From the NCBI GenBank assembly GCA_003460745.1, contig QTVU01000011.1:10499-74498 (forward strand): a stretch of 64,000 nucleotides of DNA. Direction: 5' to 3'. The translations under genes and the position numbers were made by a program. A model generated the notes under the pieces. The model was not told where the DNA came from. It made no database searches and saw nothing but the letters and a program-made list of their open reading frames with translations. The DNA comes from Firmicutes bacterium AM55-24TS. GTDB lineage: Bacteria > Bacillota > Clostridia > UBA1381. Positions 8,338 through 18,700 of the stretch are shown here, one piece after another; the first letter of the stretch is position 1, and each line of letters starts with the position of its first letter.

Positions 8338-9696
8338 ATGAAAAAGAGTAAAGGCATATCAAATCAGATGGATATGCTGAATGGAAGTATTTTTGATAAA
8401 ATTTTATTATTTGCACTTCCGTTGGCGATAAGCAGCATATTGCAGCAACTGTTTAATTCGGTTGATGTGGCTGTTGTCGGAAGGTTTGCGAGCAGTGAGG
8501 CTCTGGCGGCGGTTGGAAGTAACAGTTCGGTTATAAGCTTGCTGATAAATCTGTTTGTGGGAATTTCAGTCGGTGCGAATGTTGTCATAGCAAATTATAT
8601 AGGGCAGGGGAAAACAGAAAAAATTCAAGATGCAGTTCATACTGTAATGATAGTTTCGCTTATAAGCGGTGTATTTCTGCTTGTGTTAGGATTGATGATT
8701 GCAAGACCTATTCTTGAAATTATGGGAACACCCGAAAATGTAATAGATTTAGCGGTATTGTATTTGCACATTTACTTTTTGGGAATGCCGTTTTTGATGA
8801 TATATAATTTTGGAGCAGCTGTTTTAAGAAGTAAAGGTGATACAAAAAGACCTCTATATTGTCTGATTATATCTGGAGTAATAAATGCCTGTCTTAATTT
8901 GCTGTTTGTAATAGTATTTAAATTAAGCGTAGCGGGAGTGGCGATTGCAACAGTAATAGCCGACGGTGTGAGTGCGGTGCTTATAATCTGTTTTCTGATG
9001 AATGAAGAAGAAACAATCAGATTAAGGCTTAATAAATTAAAAATAAAGAAAAGCGAATTGATAAAAGTTATCAAAATAGGTGTACCGGCGGGATTGCAAG
9101 GAGTTGTGTTCTCTGTTTCAAATGTCTGTATCCAGACTGCTATAAACAGTTTCGGCTCTGACGCAGTTGCCGGCTCTGCCACCGGATTGAATTTTGAATA
9201 TTTTACATATTTTACAATTAGTGCATTTGTACAAGCGGCAGTAACCTTTACAAGTCAAAATTACGGTGCAAGAAATTTTAAACGTTGTAAAAAGATATTC
9301 GTATACAGTATGATTTCAAGTGTGGTTATATGCGGTTTGATGAGTGCTATATTTGTTGTGTGGCGTGACTTCTTCGCAGAAATTTATACTACTGATAAAG
9401 CCGTTCTTGAATATGCGTCAATAAGAATGGTCCACGTATTGTTGTTTGAATGTTTGGCAAGCTCGTATGAAATAGGCGGTGCGGCATTGAGGGGATTGGG
9501 ATATTCAATGACTCCGGCGGTGCTTACTGTATTGGGGTCGTGTGTGTTTAGATTAATATGGATATACACCGTATTCAATAAGTTCAGAAGTTTTGAAATG
9601 CTGATGAATGTGTATCCTGTTTCGTGGGTTATAACAGGTATTGCGGTGTTAATTGCATATGCAATAGTGAGGAAAAAGTTGTTTAAAGAAACATAA
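8338..9696 (+). CDS. MATE family multidrug/sodium exporter
   Basis: 452 residues from the ATG at 8338, chosen because GGAGG (8323-8327) lies 10 bases upstream; an ATG at 8329 is too close to it, and a longer reading from 8260 would start inside the preceding terminator. About twelve hydrophobic segments. The N-terminal region (MDMLNGSIFDKILLFALPLA) and the duplicated six-helix halves are typical of the DinF/NorM-like MATE branch common in Clostridia, including RSKGDTKRPL between helices 4 and 5 and QNYGARNFKR at the start of the second half. These proteins expel organic cations, drugs or metabolites using a cation gradient; the substrate is unknown. A TATAAT with extended TG (8298-8303) is a likely -10. 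Stands alone between two terminators. Confidence 0.9.
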   Translation: MKKSKGISNQMDMLNGSIFDKILLFALPLAISSILQQLFNSVDVAVVGRFASSEALAAVGSNSSVISLLINLFVGISVGANVVIANYIGQGKTEKIQDAVHTVMIVSLISGVFLLVLGLMIARPILEIMGTPENVIDLAVLYLHIYFLGMPFLMIYNFGAAVLRSKGDTKRPLYCLIISGVINACLNLLFVIVFKLSVAGVAIATVIADGVSAVLIICFLMNEEETIRLRLNKLKIKKSELIKVIKIGVPAGLQGVVFSVSNVCIQTAINSFGSDAVAGSATGLNFEYFTYFTISAFVQAAVTFTSQNYGARNFKRCKKIFVYSMISSVVICGLMSAIFVVWRDFFAEIYTTDKAVLEYASIRMVHVLLFECLASSYEIGGAALRGLGYSMTPAVLTVLGSCVFRLIWIYTVFNKFRSFEMLMNVYPVSWVITGIAVLIAYAIVRKKLFKET

Positions 9697-9740
9697 TAAA
9701 AATTAAAAAAAAACAAATAGTATTTTTAAAATAAGGCAAA

Positions 9741-9772
9741 AAAATAACCGTTCGTATCGAACGGTTATTTTT
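9741..9772. terminator. Bidirectional terminator between the MATE gene and secF
   Basis: A 14-bp stem (AAAATAACCGTTCG / CGAACGGTTATTTT, 9741-9754 and 9758-9771) with a TAT loop, A-rich on the left and T-rich on the right, so it can end transcription from both convergent genes. Confidence 0.9.
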
Positions 9773-9782
9773 GTAACATCAA

Positions 9783-10703
9783 TTACTTATTTTTCTTTGC
9801 TGCTTTTCTTTCTTGAGCAGCAGCTGTTTTAGCTTTCATATCTGATTCTTTCCATGAAGCCCAGAATGTGCTGGCAATAAAGATTGATGTGTATGCACCT
9901 GCAAGGATACCTACGATTAGAGGAAGAGCAAATTCCTTGATTGCAGATACACCAAGAATGTAAATAAGAACGATTGTAATTAGTGTTGTTATTGTTGAGT
10001 TGATTGTACGACCCATTGTTTCAAAAACACTTCTGTTAACCATTTCTGAAATAGTTTCATTCTTCTTACGTGACTTTGTGTTTTCACGAATTCTGTCAAA
10101 GATAACGATTGTATTATTGATAGAATAACCTACAACAGTAAGCATTGCCGCAATGAAGTTTGTATTAAGCGGAATGTTTGTTATAGCATAAATCGCAGCC
10201 ATGATAAGTACGTTGATTGCAAGAGCTATAACAGCCATAATAGCACTTCTCCACTCGAAACGAATTGCAATGTAAATCAAGATACAGATTATAGCAAGCA
10301 ATGTGTAAAGCAAAGCTTTTCTTTGAATTTCGTTACCGAAACTTGCTGATGCAGATGATACTGAAAGTAAATCATCATCTGAAAGATTATACTTATCTTT
10401 TAGTGCATTGAAAATTTCAGTCTTAACAGTTTCGTCAACAGGAGGAGTTTTGATTACTGCAACCTGAGGATTGTCACCTGTTTGAACTTTTGCTGATACA
10501 GTATCAACAGTTTTTTCTTGGATTAAGTCAGCGACTTCTTTATTGTCGAAATCAGTGTGCATATTAACTTGCATTCTGATACCGCCCATAAATTCAACGT
10601 CGAAGTTAAATCCGCCGTGTACGATATATAGAACAATACCGGCAATAACAATTAGTGCGGGGATAAGCACGAATTTCCATCTGTTTTTAGTCAAATCTTT
10701 CAT
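9783..10703 (-). CDS. secF: Protein translocase subunit SecF
   Basis: 306 residues with six membrane helices and one extracytoplasmic domain after helix 1 (about residues 30-130). The first block NFDVEFMGGIRM matches the SecF signature FDxxFxGG, and the C-terminal half carries GYSINNTIVIFDRIREN, the conserved helix-4 motif. SecDF uses the proton gradient to pull exported proteins out of the SecYEG channel. Its start codon overlaps the secD stop by one base (TAATG), so the two are translationally coupled. The tail is Lys/Ala-rich. Normal length for the family. Confidence 0.95.
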   Translation of the reverse strand: MKDLTKNRWKFVLIPALIVIAGIVLYIVHGGFNFDVEFMGGIRMQVNMHTDFDNKEVADLIQEKTVDTVSAKVQTGDNPQVAVIKTPPVDETVKTEIFNALKDKYNLSDDDLLSVSSASASFGNEIQRKALLYTLLAIICILIYIAIRFEWRSAIMAVIALAINVLIMAAIYAITNIPLNTNFIAAMLTVVGYSINNTIVIFDRIRENTKSRKKNETISEMVNRSVFETMGRTINSTITTLITIVLIYILGVSAIKEFALPLIVGILAGAYTSIFIASTFWASWKESDMKAKTAAAQERKAAKKNK

Positions 10704-12010
10704 TATTCTTCCGCACCTCCTTTTTTTGCTTTTGCGTTATAGAATAGACTTCTGTTTTCGATACCGATACCTACAAGTTGCTTTAGAAGGAACTTTGTGA
10801 TAACGATAGCAGTAAACATACTCAAAATAACGCCGATTCCAAGTGTAGTAGCAAAACCGGTAACTGCACCGATACCTGAGATGTAAAGAACTACACAAGA
10901 AATGATTGTTGTAATGTTAGAGTCAAGGATTGCTGAGAATGCCTTATCAAAACCTGCCGAAACAGACGCTCTGATAGTTTTACCAACTTTTAATTCTTCC
11001 TTCATTCTTTCAAATATGATACAGTCAGCATCGACCGCCATACCGATTGAAAGAACGATACCGGCAATACCTGAAAGACTTAGGTTAACATGGAATATAC
11101 CCATTGCCAAACCGATAAGTCCGACATATATTAACAATGAAATATCTGCGATAAGACCAGGAATTCTGTACATAATAACCATAAAGATCATTATAAGAAT
11201 GATACCGATTGCAGCAGCCAAAAGGCTTGTAGGAAGTGCGTTTGCACCAAGTTCGGCACCTACTGTTTCTTGAGAGATAACTTTCATATCAAACGGAAGT
11301 TGACCAGACTTAATCTTGTTAGCAAGGTCTTGTGCGGTTTCAGGAGTGAAATCACCTGAAATTATGCATGAGTCAGAATTGATTTCTTCTGAAACTCTCG
11401 GAGAAGAAATATCCTTTCCGTCCATTTGAATTGAAATGTAGTTTTTGCCTTCACTTGATCTTGCGGCAGCAGCCTTAGTTGCGTCGGCAAACTTTTGCTT
11501 TGCTTCAGCATTAAATTCAACCTGAACGTAAGATTGAGCCGAACCTGTCTGTGAAGTCTTACCGTATTGGTAAGAAGCGTTCTTGATGTCTGTAGCACCG
11601 TCAAGAATTACGTTGCCGTCAGCATCGTTAAATGTAAGTTTTGCTGTATCGCCAAGTAGGCTTGCAGCTTGGTCTGTTTCAAATACTGAAGGTATTTCAA
11701 CAGTAATTTTTCCGCCTTCGCCTTGAGATATACGTGCTTCTGTATATCCCGCATTAGTCATACGAGTTTGGAAAATTGATTCGACAACCTGCATTTGGTC
11801 GTCGGTCGGAGCGTCTGAATCAGCTTGGAAAGTTATAACTGAACCTCCGGCTAAGTCGATGCCCTTTTTGATACCTGTTTCGCCGAACATACCGCCATAT
11901 GAAAAACCAGCTATGTTAAAACCTATAAAGGCTACATAGTTAAGCAAAATGGCACATACAACAACGAAACAAAGAGTGATAATGCTCTTCTTTTTCATTT
12001 GCGTATCCAT
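10703..12010 (-). CDS. secD: Protein translocase subunit SecD
   Basis: 435 residues. An N-terminal helix is followed by GIDLAGGSVITF, the SecD signature, an extracytoplasmic P1-like domain (about 60-250), and five C-terminal helices with GIVLSIGMAVDADCIIFERM. Forms a complex with SecF for late steps of protein export. The first ATG at 12010 lies only one base from the AAAGGA ribosome binding site; the in-frame ATG four codons later (MKKKSII) is an alternative. Gene order secD-secF with no yajC is seen. A very good promoter lies 60-90 bases upstream. Confidence 0.95.
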   Translation of the reverse strand: MDTQMKKKSIITLCFVVVCAILLNYVAFIGFNIAGFSYGGMFGETGIKKGIDLAGGSVITFQADSDAPTDDQMQVVESIFQTRMTNAGYTEARISQGEGGKITVEIPSVFETDQAASLLGDTAKLTFNDADGNVILDGATDIKNASYQYGKTSQTGSAQSYVQVEFNAEAKQKFADATKAAAARSSEGKNYISIQMDGKDISSPRVSEEINSDSCIISGDFTPETAQDLANKIKSGQLPFDMKVISQETVGAELGANALPTSLLAAAIGIILIMIFMVIMYRIPGLIADISLLIYVGLIGLAMGIFHVNLSLSGIAGIVLSIGMAVDADCIIFERMKEELKVGKTIRASVSAGFDKAFSAILDSNITTIISCVVLYISGIGAVTGFATTLGIGVILSMFTAIVITKFLLKQLVGIGIENRSLFYNAKAKKGGAEE

Positions 12011-12069
12011 TCCTTTCTTTGTTGGGTTCTATTTGCTCATTAAAACCCATTATAAAATAGCATAAAGTT

Positions 12070-12098
12070 ATTATATCGCTATACAACCTTTTCGTCAA
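12070..12098 (-). promoter_or_regulatory. secDF promoter
   Basis: On the minus strand TTGACG (complement of 12093-12098), 17-base spacer, TATAAT (complement of 12070-12075). Near-consensus for the housekeeping sigma factor. Confidence 0.8.
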
Positions 12099-12163
12099 TA
12101 AAAATTATATTACTATAATGTAACAAAAAGGTTACAATCAGATTAATCATAGGTATAAAATAC

Positions 12164-12192
12164 TTGCGTATATTACATATTTGTTATAGAAT
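12164..12192 (+). promoter_or_regulatory. Candidate rnr promoter
   Basis: TTGCGT (12164-12169), 17-base spacer, TAGAAT (12187-12192), 53 bases before the rnr start. The 235-bp divergent gap between secD and rnr holds this and the secDF promoter; nothing else was recognised in it. Confidence 0.35.
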
Positions 12193-12245
12193 GATTATAA
12201 GTAAAGAATTGTTTGGAATTAAATTGACAAAAATAGGAGAGAGAA

Positions 12246-14498
12246 ATGGACAGAAAAGAAAAGATACTTTCATATATGTGTTCAAAAGAATATATTCCGC
12301 TTAAATTTGCCGAATTGATGACTGTACTTGACGTACCGGCGGAAGATGAAGAAAAATTGCGTGATATATTAACAAAACTATGTATCGAGGGCAAAATATA
12401 TATAACTAAAAAAGGCAGATATATGAGCATAGAGGGCGAAAACTCAACGGTAGTCGGCAAACTAAGCTGCAATGCAAAAGGCTTTTTCGGATTTGTTATA
12501 TGTGATGATGAAAACGAAAGCGATATATTTGTATCGGGCGACGATATGGGTGACGCTATAAACGGCGACAGAGTTATCGTTCATATTGACGATAACGATA
12601 ATGCAAAAGGTCACCGACAAGGTCATATAACCAAGGTGCTTGAACGCGGAAACAAGGTTATTGTCGGTGTTATATATAAGGAAAAAGAACGATATTTTTA
12701 TGTGCGTCCCGATAACAGAAAAATATATTCAAAAATTATTATTGCTCAATCGGACGCAATGACGGCTCAAATGGGTGACAGAGTTGCCGTACAGATTACA
12801 AGATACAGTGACAAGAAAAAGATTTTCGGTGAAGTTATAAGTGTTCTCGGACAACAGGAGTCGCTTAAAAGTTGCATTGAGGGTATTATATTAGGAAATG
12901 ATATTAAGCAGGAATTTGATAAAGAAACATTAAATGAGGCTGATAAAATCCCTCAAACAGTGACGGAAAGCCAATTTTCAGGCAGAGAAGATTTAAGAGA
13001 TATGATTATTTTCACCATTGACGGTGATGACGCTAGAGATTTTGATGATGCCGTATCTCTTACGTTAAAGGACAACGGAAACTATTATCTTGGTGTGCAT
13101 ATAGCCGATGTTTCGGAATATGTAAAAGAGGGTACGGCACTTGAAAATGAGGCATACAAGCGTGGTACAAGCGTGTATTTGGCAGACAGAGTTATTCCTA
13201 TGTTGCCGACAAGTCTTTCAAATGGTATTTGCAGTCTTAATCCGCAAGTGGACAGATTGACTTTGTCTGTATTTATGGAAATTACGGGTGACGGAAATGT
13301 TGTGAGCCACAAGCTTTGTAAATCGGTTATTTGCTCAAAAGAACGAATGACATATAATAATGTAAATAAAATGCTTGAAGACGGTGACGAAGAACTTTGT
13401 GAGAGATACAAGCATATTTTGCCGACATTGAAACTAATGGAGGACTTGGCACAAATATTAAAGAATAAACGTACTTTAAGAGGTGCGATACAGTTCGATT
13501 TTCCTGAAAGTCATATAGTTGTGAATGAAAACGGAGAGCCGATTGAAATAGAAAAAGAAGTACGCGGTACTTCAAACAAAATGATAGAAGAATTTATGCT
13601 TTCGGCAAATGAAACAATCGCCGAATATGCTTTTTGGTCTGAAATACCGTTTGTATACAGAAACCATGAGGCACCGACACTTGAAAAGATAATGACTTTT
13701 AGTGAATTTATACTTCATTTCGGATTGTCGTTTAAGGGTAAGATTGACAGAGATACACCTATTCATCCAAAGGCTCTGCAACAAATACTCGATACAGTAA
13801 AAGATACACCGCAGGAGCGTATTGTTGCGTCAACAATGCTGCATTCACTTATGAAAGCAAAGTACAGTGAAGAAAATCTCGGTCATTTCGGACTTGCGGC
13901 AAAATATTACTGTCATTTTACTTCGCCGATAAGACGTTATCCCGATTTGGCGATACACAGAATATTAAAAGATTTTCTTGACGGCAAGGTTACGGGGAAC
14001 AGAATTTCATATCTTGCAGGTTACGTTTCGGCGGCAAGCAAACATTCAAGCGATTGTGAAGTAAATGCGGAAACGGCCGAACGTGACGTTGACGATTTGA
14101 TGAAAACGGCTTATATGTCATCATTTATCGGACAAACCTTTGAGGGCGTGGTTGCAAATGTGACTAATTTCGGTATGTTTGTAGAACTTGACAATTCGGT
14201 TGAGGGTTTAATAAGAGTTGAAAATATGACCGATGATTATTATGAGTATGACGAAAAGGTAAATACGCTTACCGGCAGAAGAAAACAGAAGTCGTATACT
14301 ACCGGTGATGTGGTAAATATAGTTGTTGCGAGAACTGATATTCTTTCAAGACAGATTGACTTTGTTTTAGCTAAAGACGCGGACCGTAAGTTACTTAAAA
14401 AGTTCGCAAAACCGATAGAAATTCCTAAATCGGAAAAACACGGTAAGAAGTCAAAAAGGAAAAAGAGTTTTAAGAAATACAATAAGAAGAAAAAGTAG
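12246..14498 (+). CDS. rnr: Ribonuclease R
   Basis: 750 residues; ATG after AGGAGAG. An N-terminal winged-helix-like region (1-65) is followed by cold-shock/OB domains, the RNB catalytic domain with DGDDARDFDDA (about 258-268, acidic metal ligands all present) and CHFTSPIRRYPDL (about 555), an S1 domain (about 629-712) and a Lys-rich tail. RNase R degrades structured RNA 3' to 5' and works in RNA quality control. In many Firmicutes smpB follows rnr; here an RNA methyltransferase gene starts 8 bases after the stop, in the same transcript. Confidence 0.95.
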   Translation: MDRKEKILSYMCSKEYIPLKFAELMTVLDVPAEDEEKLRDILTKLCIEGKIYITKKGRYMSIEGENSTVVGKLSCNAKGFFGFVICDDENESDIFVSGDDMGDAINGDRVIVHIDDNDNAKGHRQGHITKVLERGNKVIVGVIYKEKERYFYVRPDNRKIYSKIIIAQSDAMTAQMGDRVAVQITRYSDKKKIFGEVISVLGQQESLKSCIEGIILGNDIKQEFDKETLNEADKIPQTVTESQFSGREDLRDMIIFTIDGDDARDFDDAVSLTLKDNGNYYLGVHIADVSEYVKEGTALENEAYKRGTSVYLADRVIPMLPTSLSNGICSLNPQVDRLTLSVFMEITGDGNVVSHKLCKSVICSKERMTYNNVNKMLEDGDEELCERYKHILPTLKLMEDLAQILKNKRTLRGAIQFDFPESHIVVNENGEPIEIEKEVRGTSNKMIEEFMLSANETIAEYAFWSEIPFVYRNHEAPTLEKIMTFSEFILHFGLSFKGKIDRDTPIHPKALQQILDTVKDTPQERIVASTMLHSLMKAKYSEENLGHFGLAAKYYCHFTSPIRRYPDLAIHRILKDFLDGKVTGNRISYLAGYVSAASKHSSDCEVNAETAERDVDDLMKTAYMSSFIGQTFEGVVANVTNFGMFVELDNSVEGLIRVENMTDDYYEYDEKVNTLTGRRKQKSYTTGDVVNIVVARTDILSRQIDFVLAKDADRKLLKKFAKPIEIPKSEKHGKKSKRKKSFKKYNKKKK

Positions 14499-14506
14499 GT
14501 TTACAA

Positions 14507-15646
14507 ATGGAGAAATTTGAAATTATAATAACAACATTGTTCGGACTTGAATCGCTTGTCGCAAGAGAAGTACGTCGTCTTGGCTATGAAACAACTTCAG
14601 TTGAGGACGGCAGAGTTACGTTTATGGGTGATAATGAGGCTGTTTGCAGAGCAAATATGTGGATAAGAACAGGAGAGAGAGTGCTTATAAAAACTGCCGA
14701 ATTTACTGCGGTCACGTTTGACGAATTGTTTGAAAAGACAAAAGCTGTTGATTGGAGTAAATGGATTGGCAAAAATGACGCTTTCCCTGTGAAAGGATAT
14801 TCCTTAAAGTCAACTCTTGCAAGCGTAAGGGATTGTCAGGCAATTATAAAGAAAGCAACTGCTGAAAGTCTTTCAAATAAATACGGCATAGAATGGTTGC
14901 CGGAGGACGGCGCAAATTATCAAATACAGTTTTCAATTTTTAAAGATAAAGTTACACTTATGATAGATACGTCTGGCGAGGGACTTCACAAACGCGGTTA
15001 CAGACAACATTCAAATGTTGCACCACTAAAAGAAACACTTGCCGCCGCAATGGTTGAACTGAGTCATTGGAAATTTGAATATCCGCTATGTGATCCGTTT
15101 TGCGGCAGCGGTACAATTCCTATTGAAGCCGCAATGATAAAAAGAAACATTGCTCCGGGAATAAAGCGAGAATTTGCGGCACAGAATTTTGCGTGGATAG
15201 ATGAAGAGTTGTGGGTTAAGTCCGTTGAAGAAGCCAAAAGCATGGAAAGAAATGTGCCGCTTGAAATTTATGCGTATGATATAGAAAACGAATATGTTGA
15301 ATTGACAAATGAAAATGCCCGAATTGCAGGTGTGGGTGACTTTGTTAAAGCTGAAAAAGGTGACGCACGAAAAATTCACTTCGATATGCCGTATGGTACA
15401 ATTATTTGTAATCCGCCTTACGGTGAAAGAATAGGTGAAATTAAAGAATGTGAAAAACTGTATAAGGAAATAGGCAAAAGCTTTAATGCACTTGATAAGT
15501 GGTCGTATTATATTATCGCGTCAAACGAAAACTTTGAATCGCTGTTCGGAAAAAAGGCAAATAAAAAGCGTAAATTGTATAACGGTATGATTAAGTGCAA
15601 TCTATATCAATTCTTCGGAGAGCGTCCGCCTAAAACCAACAAGTAA
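14507..15646 (+). CDS. ypsC: THUMP-domain RNA methyltransferase, YpsC/RlmL-N type
   Basis: 379 residues, the usual length of Bacillus YpsC. A THUMP RNA-binding domain (about 45-155) precedes a Rossmann methyltransferase with the SAM motif DPFCGSGTIPIEAA and the catalytic NPPYGER motif of N2-guanine methyltransferases. The family is related to the N-terminal half of E. coli RlmL, which makes m2G in 23S rRNA; the exact target here is inferred. Co-transcribed with rnr. Confidence 0.88.
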   Translation: MEKFEIIITTLFGLESLVAREVRRLGYETTSVEDGRVTFMGDNEAVCRANMWIRTGERVLIKTAEFTAVTFDELFEKTKAVDWSKWIGKNDAFPVKGYSLKSTLASVRDCQAIIKKATAESLSNKYGIEWLPEDGANYQIQFSIFKDKVTLMIDTSGEGLHKRGYRQHSNVAPLKETLAAAMVELSHWKFEYPLCDPFCGSGTIPIEAAMIKRNIAPGIKREFAAQNFAWIDEELWVKSVEEAKSMERNVPLEIYAYDIENEYVELTNENARIAGVGDFVKAEKGDARKIHFDMPYGTIICNPPYGERIGEIKECEKLYKEIGKSFNALDKWSYYIIASNENFESLFGKKANKKRKLYNGMIKCNLYQFFGERPPKTNK

Positions 15647-15650
15647 ATTT

Positions 15651-15683
15651 ATACCGATTGAAAATTTCAATCGGTATTTTTTT
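15651..15683 (+). terminator. Terminator of the rnr-ypsC operon
   Basis: Stem ATACCGATTG / CAATCGGTAT (15651-15660 and 15668-15677) with a 7-base loop and a run of seven Ts, just after the stop codon. Confidence 0.9.
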
Positions 15684-15695
15684 ATAATGTCACTA

Positions 15696-15752
15696 TTTGC
15701 AAACTTTTCTCTATAATTTGCAATTCAAAACTTCTTTATAAAATTGTATAAT
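15696..15752 (+). promoter_or_regulatory. Direct-repeat operator and promoter of the multi-esterase gene
   Basis: TTTGCAA occurs at 15696-15702 and again at 15717-15723, 21 bp apart start to start. The second copy directly abuts a weak -35 (TTCAAA, 15724-15729), followed after 17 bases by TATAAT (15747-15752). The arrangement mirrors that before the GH95 gene, though the repeat sequence differs, and suits activation by an AraC-type protein such as the response regulator encoded at 30783-32234. Confidence 0.5.
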
Positions 15753-15792
15753 TTAATTAATAAAAAAGTAATTGTGCGAAAGGAGTATAACT

Positions 15793-18700
15793 ATGAAGTG
15801 CAAAAAAGTTATAAGTCTAATTACAACATTTGCAATGTGTATATCAATGTTTTCTGCTTTTTCTGTAACGTCATTTGCAGAAAATGATAATACATATTCG
15901 TGTGATTTTATATCACTTGTCATAAATAATGCAGATACAACATACGGAACGGCTGATGATATATACGATATTGACGATTATACAAAAGCGGTTTTAACGT
16001 ATACAGGAACATATGTATCGGCAGACGGAAAGGTTTACTTAAAGAGCAGTAAGGTTACAAATGCCAATTCGTCATACAGCAATGGAAGTTATGTATCATT
16101 TACTGCACCGTCAGACGGAAAAGCAAGGTTTGAGGGAAAGGATATAGGTGTATATATAGATAACACATATAAGGGTTATTCAAATGGTAATTATGATATG
16201 AAAGCAGGAGAAACAATGTATTTGGGTTACAGAAAAGGAACTTCATATCTACAAAATATTACATTCACACCAACTGAAACTCCCGAAGAAACTGTAACAC
16301 CAACAGAAAATCCGATACAAACACCAAATCCACAGTCAACACCTAAAGCAGATGCTGAGAGAGAAGTCTTATATGAGGAGGATTTTGAAAACTGTACGGT
16401 CGGAGATAAAGCGTCGGGTAACAGTACAAGCGTTGACGGTTGGAAATCACCTGCCGGAACAGCAGAATTAAAAAGTGACAGCAATCAAACAATAAACAAA
16501 TATCTTGCGGTTACTTCAGGTAAAAGCGCTACTGCACGTTCAACATACAAAGGTATAACTGAAATTAATGATAATTTTGTACTTGAGGCAGATATAAAGA
16601 CAACAAATTATAAAACGAATGTTTCTAATTTTGAAGTTCTTGAAAAAACAGGTTCACTATATATGAATCACGGTTGTTACAGTAATGCAAAGTACACATT
16701 TAAAATGAACAGACCGGCGGACTTAAATAAATTTGTTATAAATAACGGTGTATCGGACAGCGGACTTTCGCTTGACAGATATGCTCAGCCGACTGTTTTG
16801 ACAAAAGAAATACCTGATGATTGGATTCATGTAAAAGTGATAGGTGATTTTACAAATAAAACGGCTACGGCATACATAACGTCACTTGACAGAAATATGG
16901 TATATTATCACGGAAGAACAAATATGTCGGAGGATATAACATCATTTAGCTGTCTTGCACTATTGGCACCGTCAAGCGGAGTTGATACTTGCATTGACAA
17001 TATCAAAATTTCAAAAGCACTTGATTCGGATTTAAGCGAAGTATTCCATACAGTAAAAATAAATAACAGTATTGATGAATTTTCACAGTATGTCTATGAC
17101 GGTGAAAGTGTTGCAAACATACCGGATATATCGGCATACGGTAAGTATTTTGAGGGCTGGAGTATTGACGGTCAACTATTAAGCTCTGACGATTTAAACA
17201 AATATCAAATTACAAAAGATACAACAATCACAGCACAAATATCACAAGATTATATTGAAAATATTGCAGCGGTAGAATTTAATTCATTCCCGACAGACAA
17301 TATGCTTGTTATGGGACCTGATTCCGATACATATGCTGACAATGAAATTTCATTGAAGATTGTCGGTGAAAGAGGAACAAGCATAGTAACAAACCCTGAT
17401 TCAAGGGTAAAAGATTATAAAATTGATTGGCAGTTTGACGGGTTCAGAACACTTGGCGGCAAGCCGACAGGTGAAAGCGGAACATTCCCGGGAACACAGG
17501 TGTATTGTGACAGTTACGGAAGTGTAACGGTAAACAGTGCAAATCAAAGTTCAGTCAATTTTAAACTAAAGAATACATCGGCTAACTATTACGGCATGGT
17601 AACTGCCACAGTTACATATAACGGCAAGACAACCAAAGTGTCACGCCCGTTGGTACTGTTAGCTGATACAGAGGCTAATTCTGATATATACTTGCCAAAA
17701 GCCGGTTATACCGCAGATTACAACAATTACGAAAGCGGTTTAGTCGGATATACAACATCACAAAACGATATTTTAACAGGCGGTTGGTCAACAGACGGCT
17801 CTGATAAGAGTAATGTTGTTTTGAAATCAGATAATGGCGGTAAATATTTGAGTCTGTCTCGCGAACTTACAGGAAACTCATCATATATTAACAATAATGT
17901 AGGGCAGATTACATCACAAACTAATTTTGAACAAGATGTGCGTTTCGGCATAGACGGAACTGTCGGTTATATAGGCGGAAACGTGATAGAAAGCACATCA
18001 GTTGGCTTTGAATTCTCTTTCACAGATTCAAAATTCAGCTTGAACGGTACAGAAATCGGAACAGGTGAAAAGAATAAGTGGTATCACATAGTTGTAACAG
18101 CCGATCCGACAGTAAAAAAATGTATAGCAAAGATATATAACTTGGATTCAAATGGCGATTATAACGGCAAAACTCCGTTAATGCAATCTGAATTGATAAA
18201 CTTCAATGCAAATTACACAACAGGCAAGTACTATAGAATTACATTATCAAAAGATAAATCGAGTTCTATAGATATAAATAATGTTAAAATTCAATCGGCA
18301 CAGGTTGACACAGATTCATTTAAAATAAACGGGCAGGATACAGTTAATATTCCTGCAAGCGACAGTGTAAAAGTGCCTATGACAGTATCTGCAAATATGA
18401 CAGACGGTAATATTGCATTCGGTACAGCCGAATGGAAGATTGACGATGAATTTGCAGATGGTGTTTCTGTTGAAACGGATAGCGCTGATTCACATTCGGC
18501 AGATCTTGTCGTAAGCTCAACGGCATCTGCCGGCGACGTATCTATTAAAGCGACATTAGGCGGAAAGTCTGTAACAAAGACAGTAAAACTAATCGGTAAA
18601 AATGACAGTATTGCGTTTGTAAAATCACCTGTCGGTGCACAAATACCGAGCAGTAACAAATATGAGGCAGTCGTTAAAAACGGAAATGCGGAAGTATTGA

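Noticed and set aside
10543..11273. Open frames on the plus strand opposite secD and secF
   Set aside because: They are mirror frames of two well-conserved genes, without ribosome sites.
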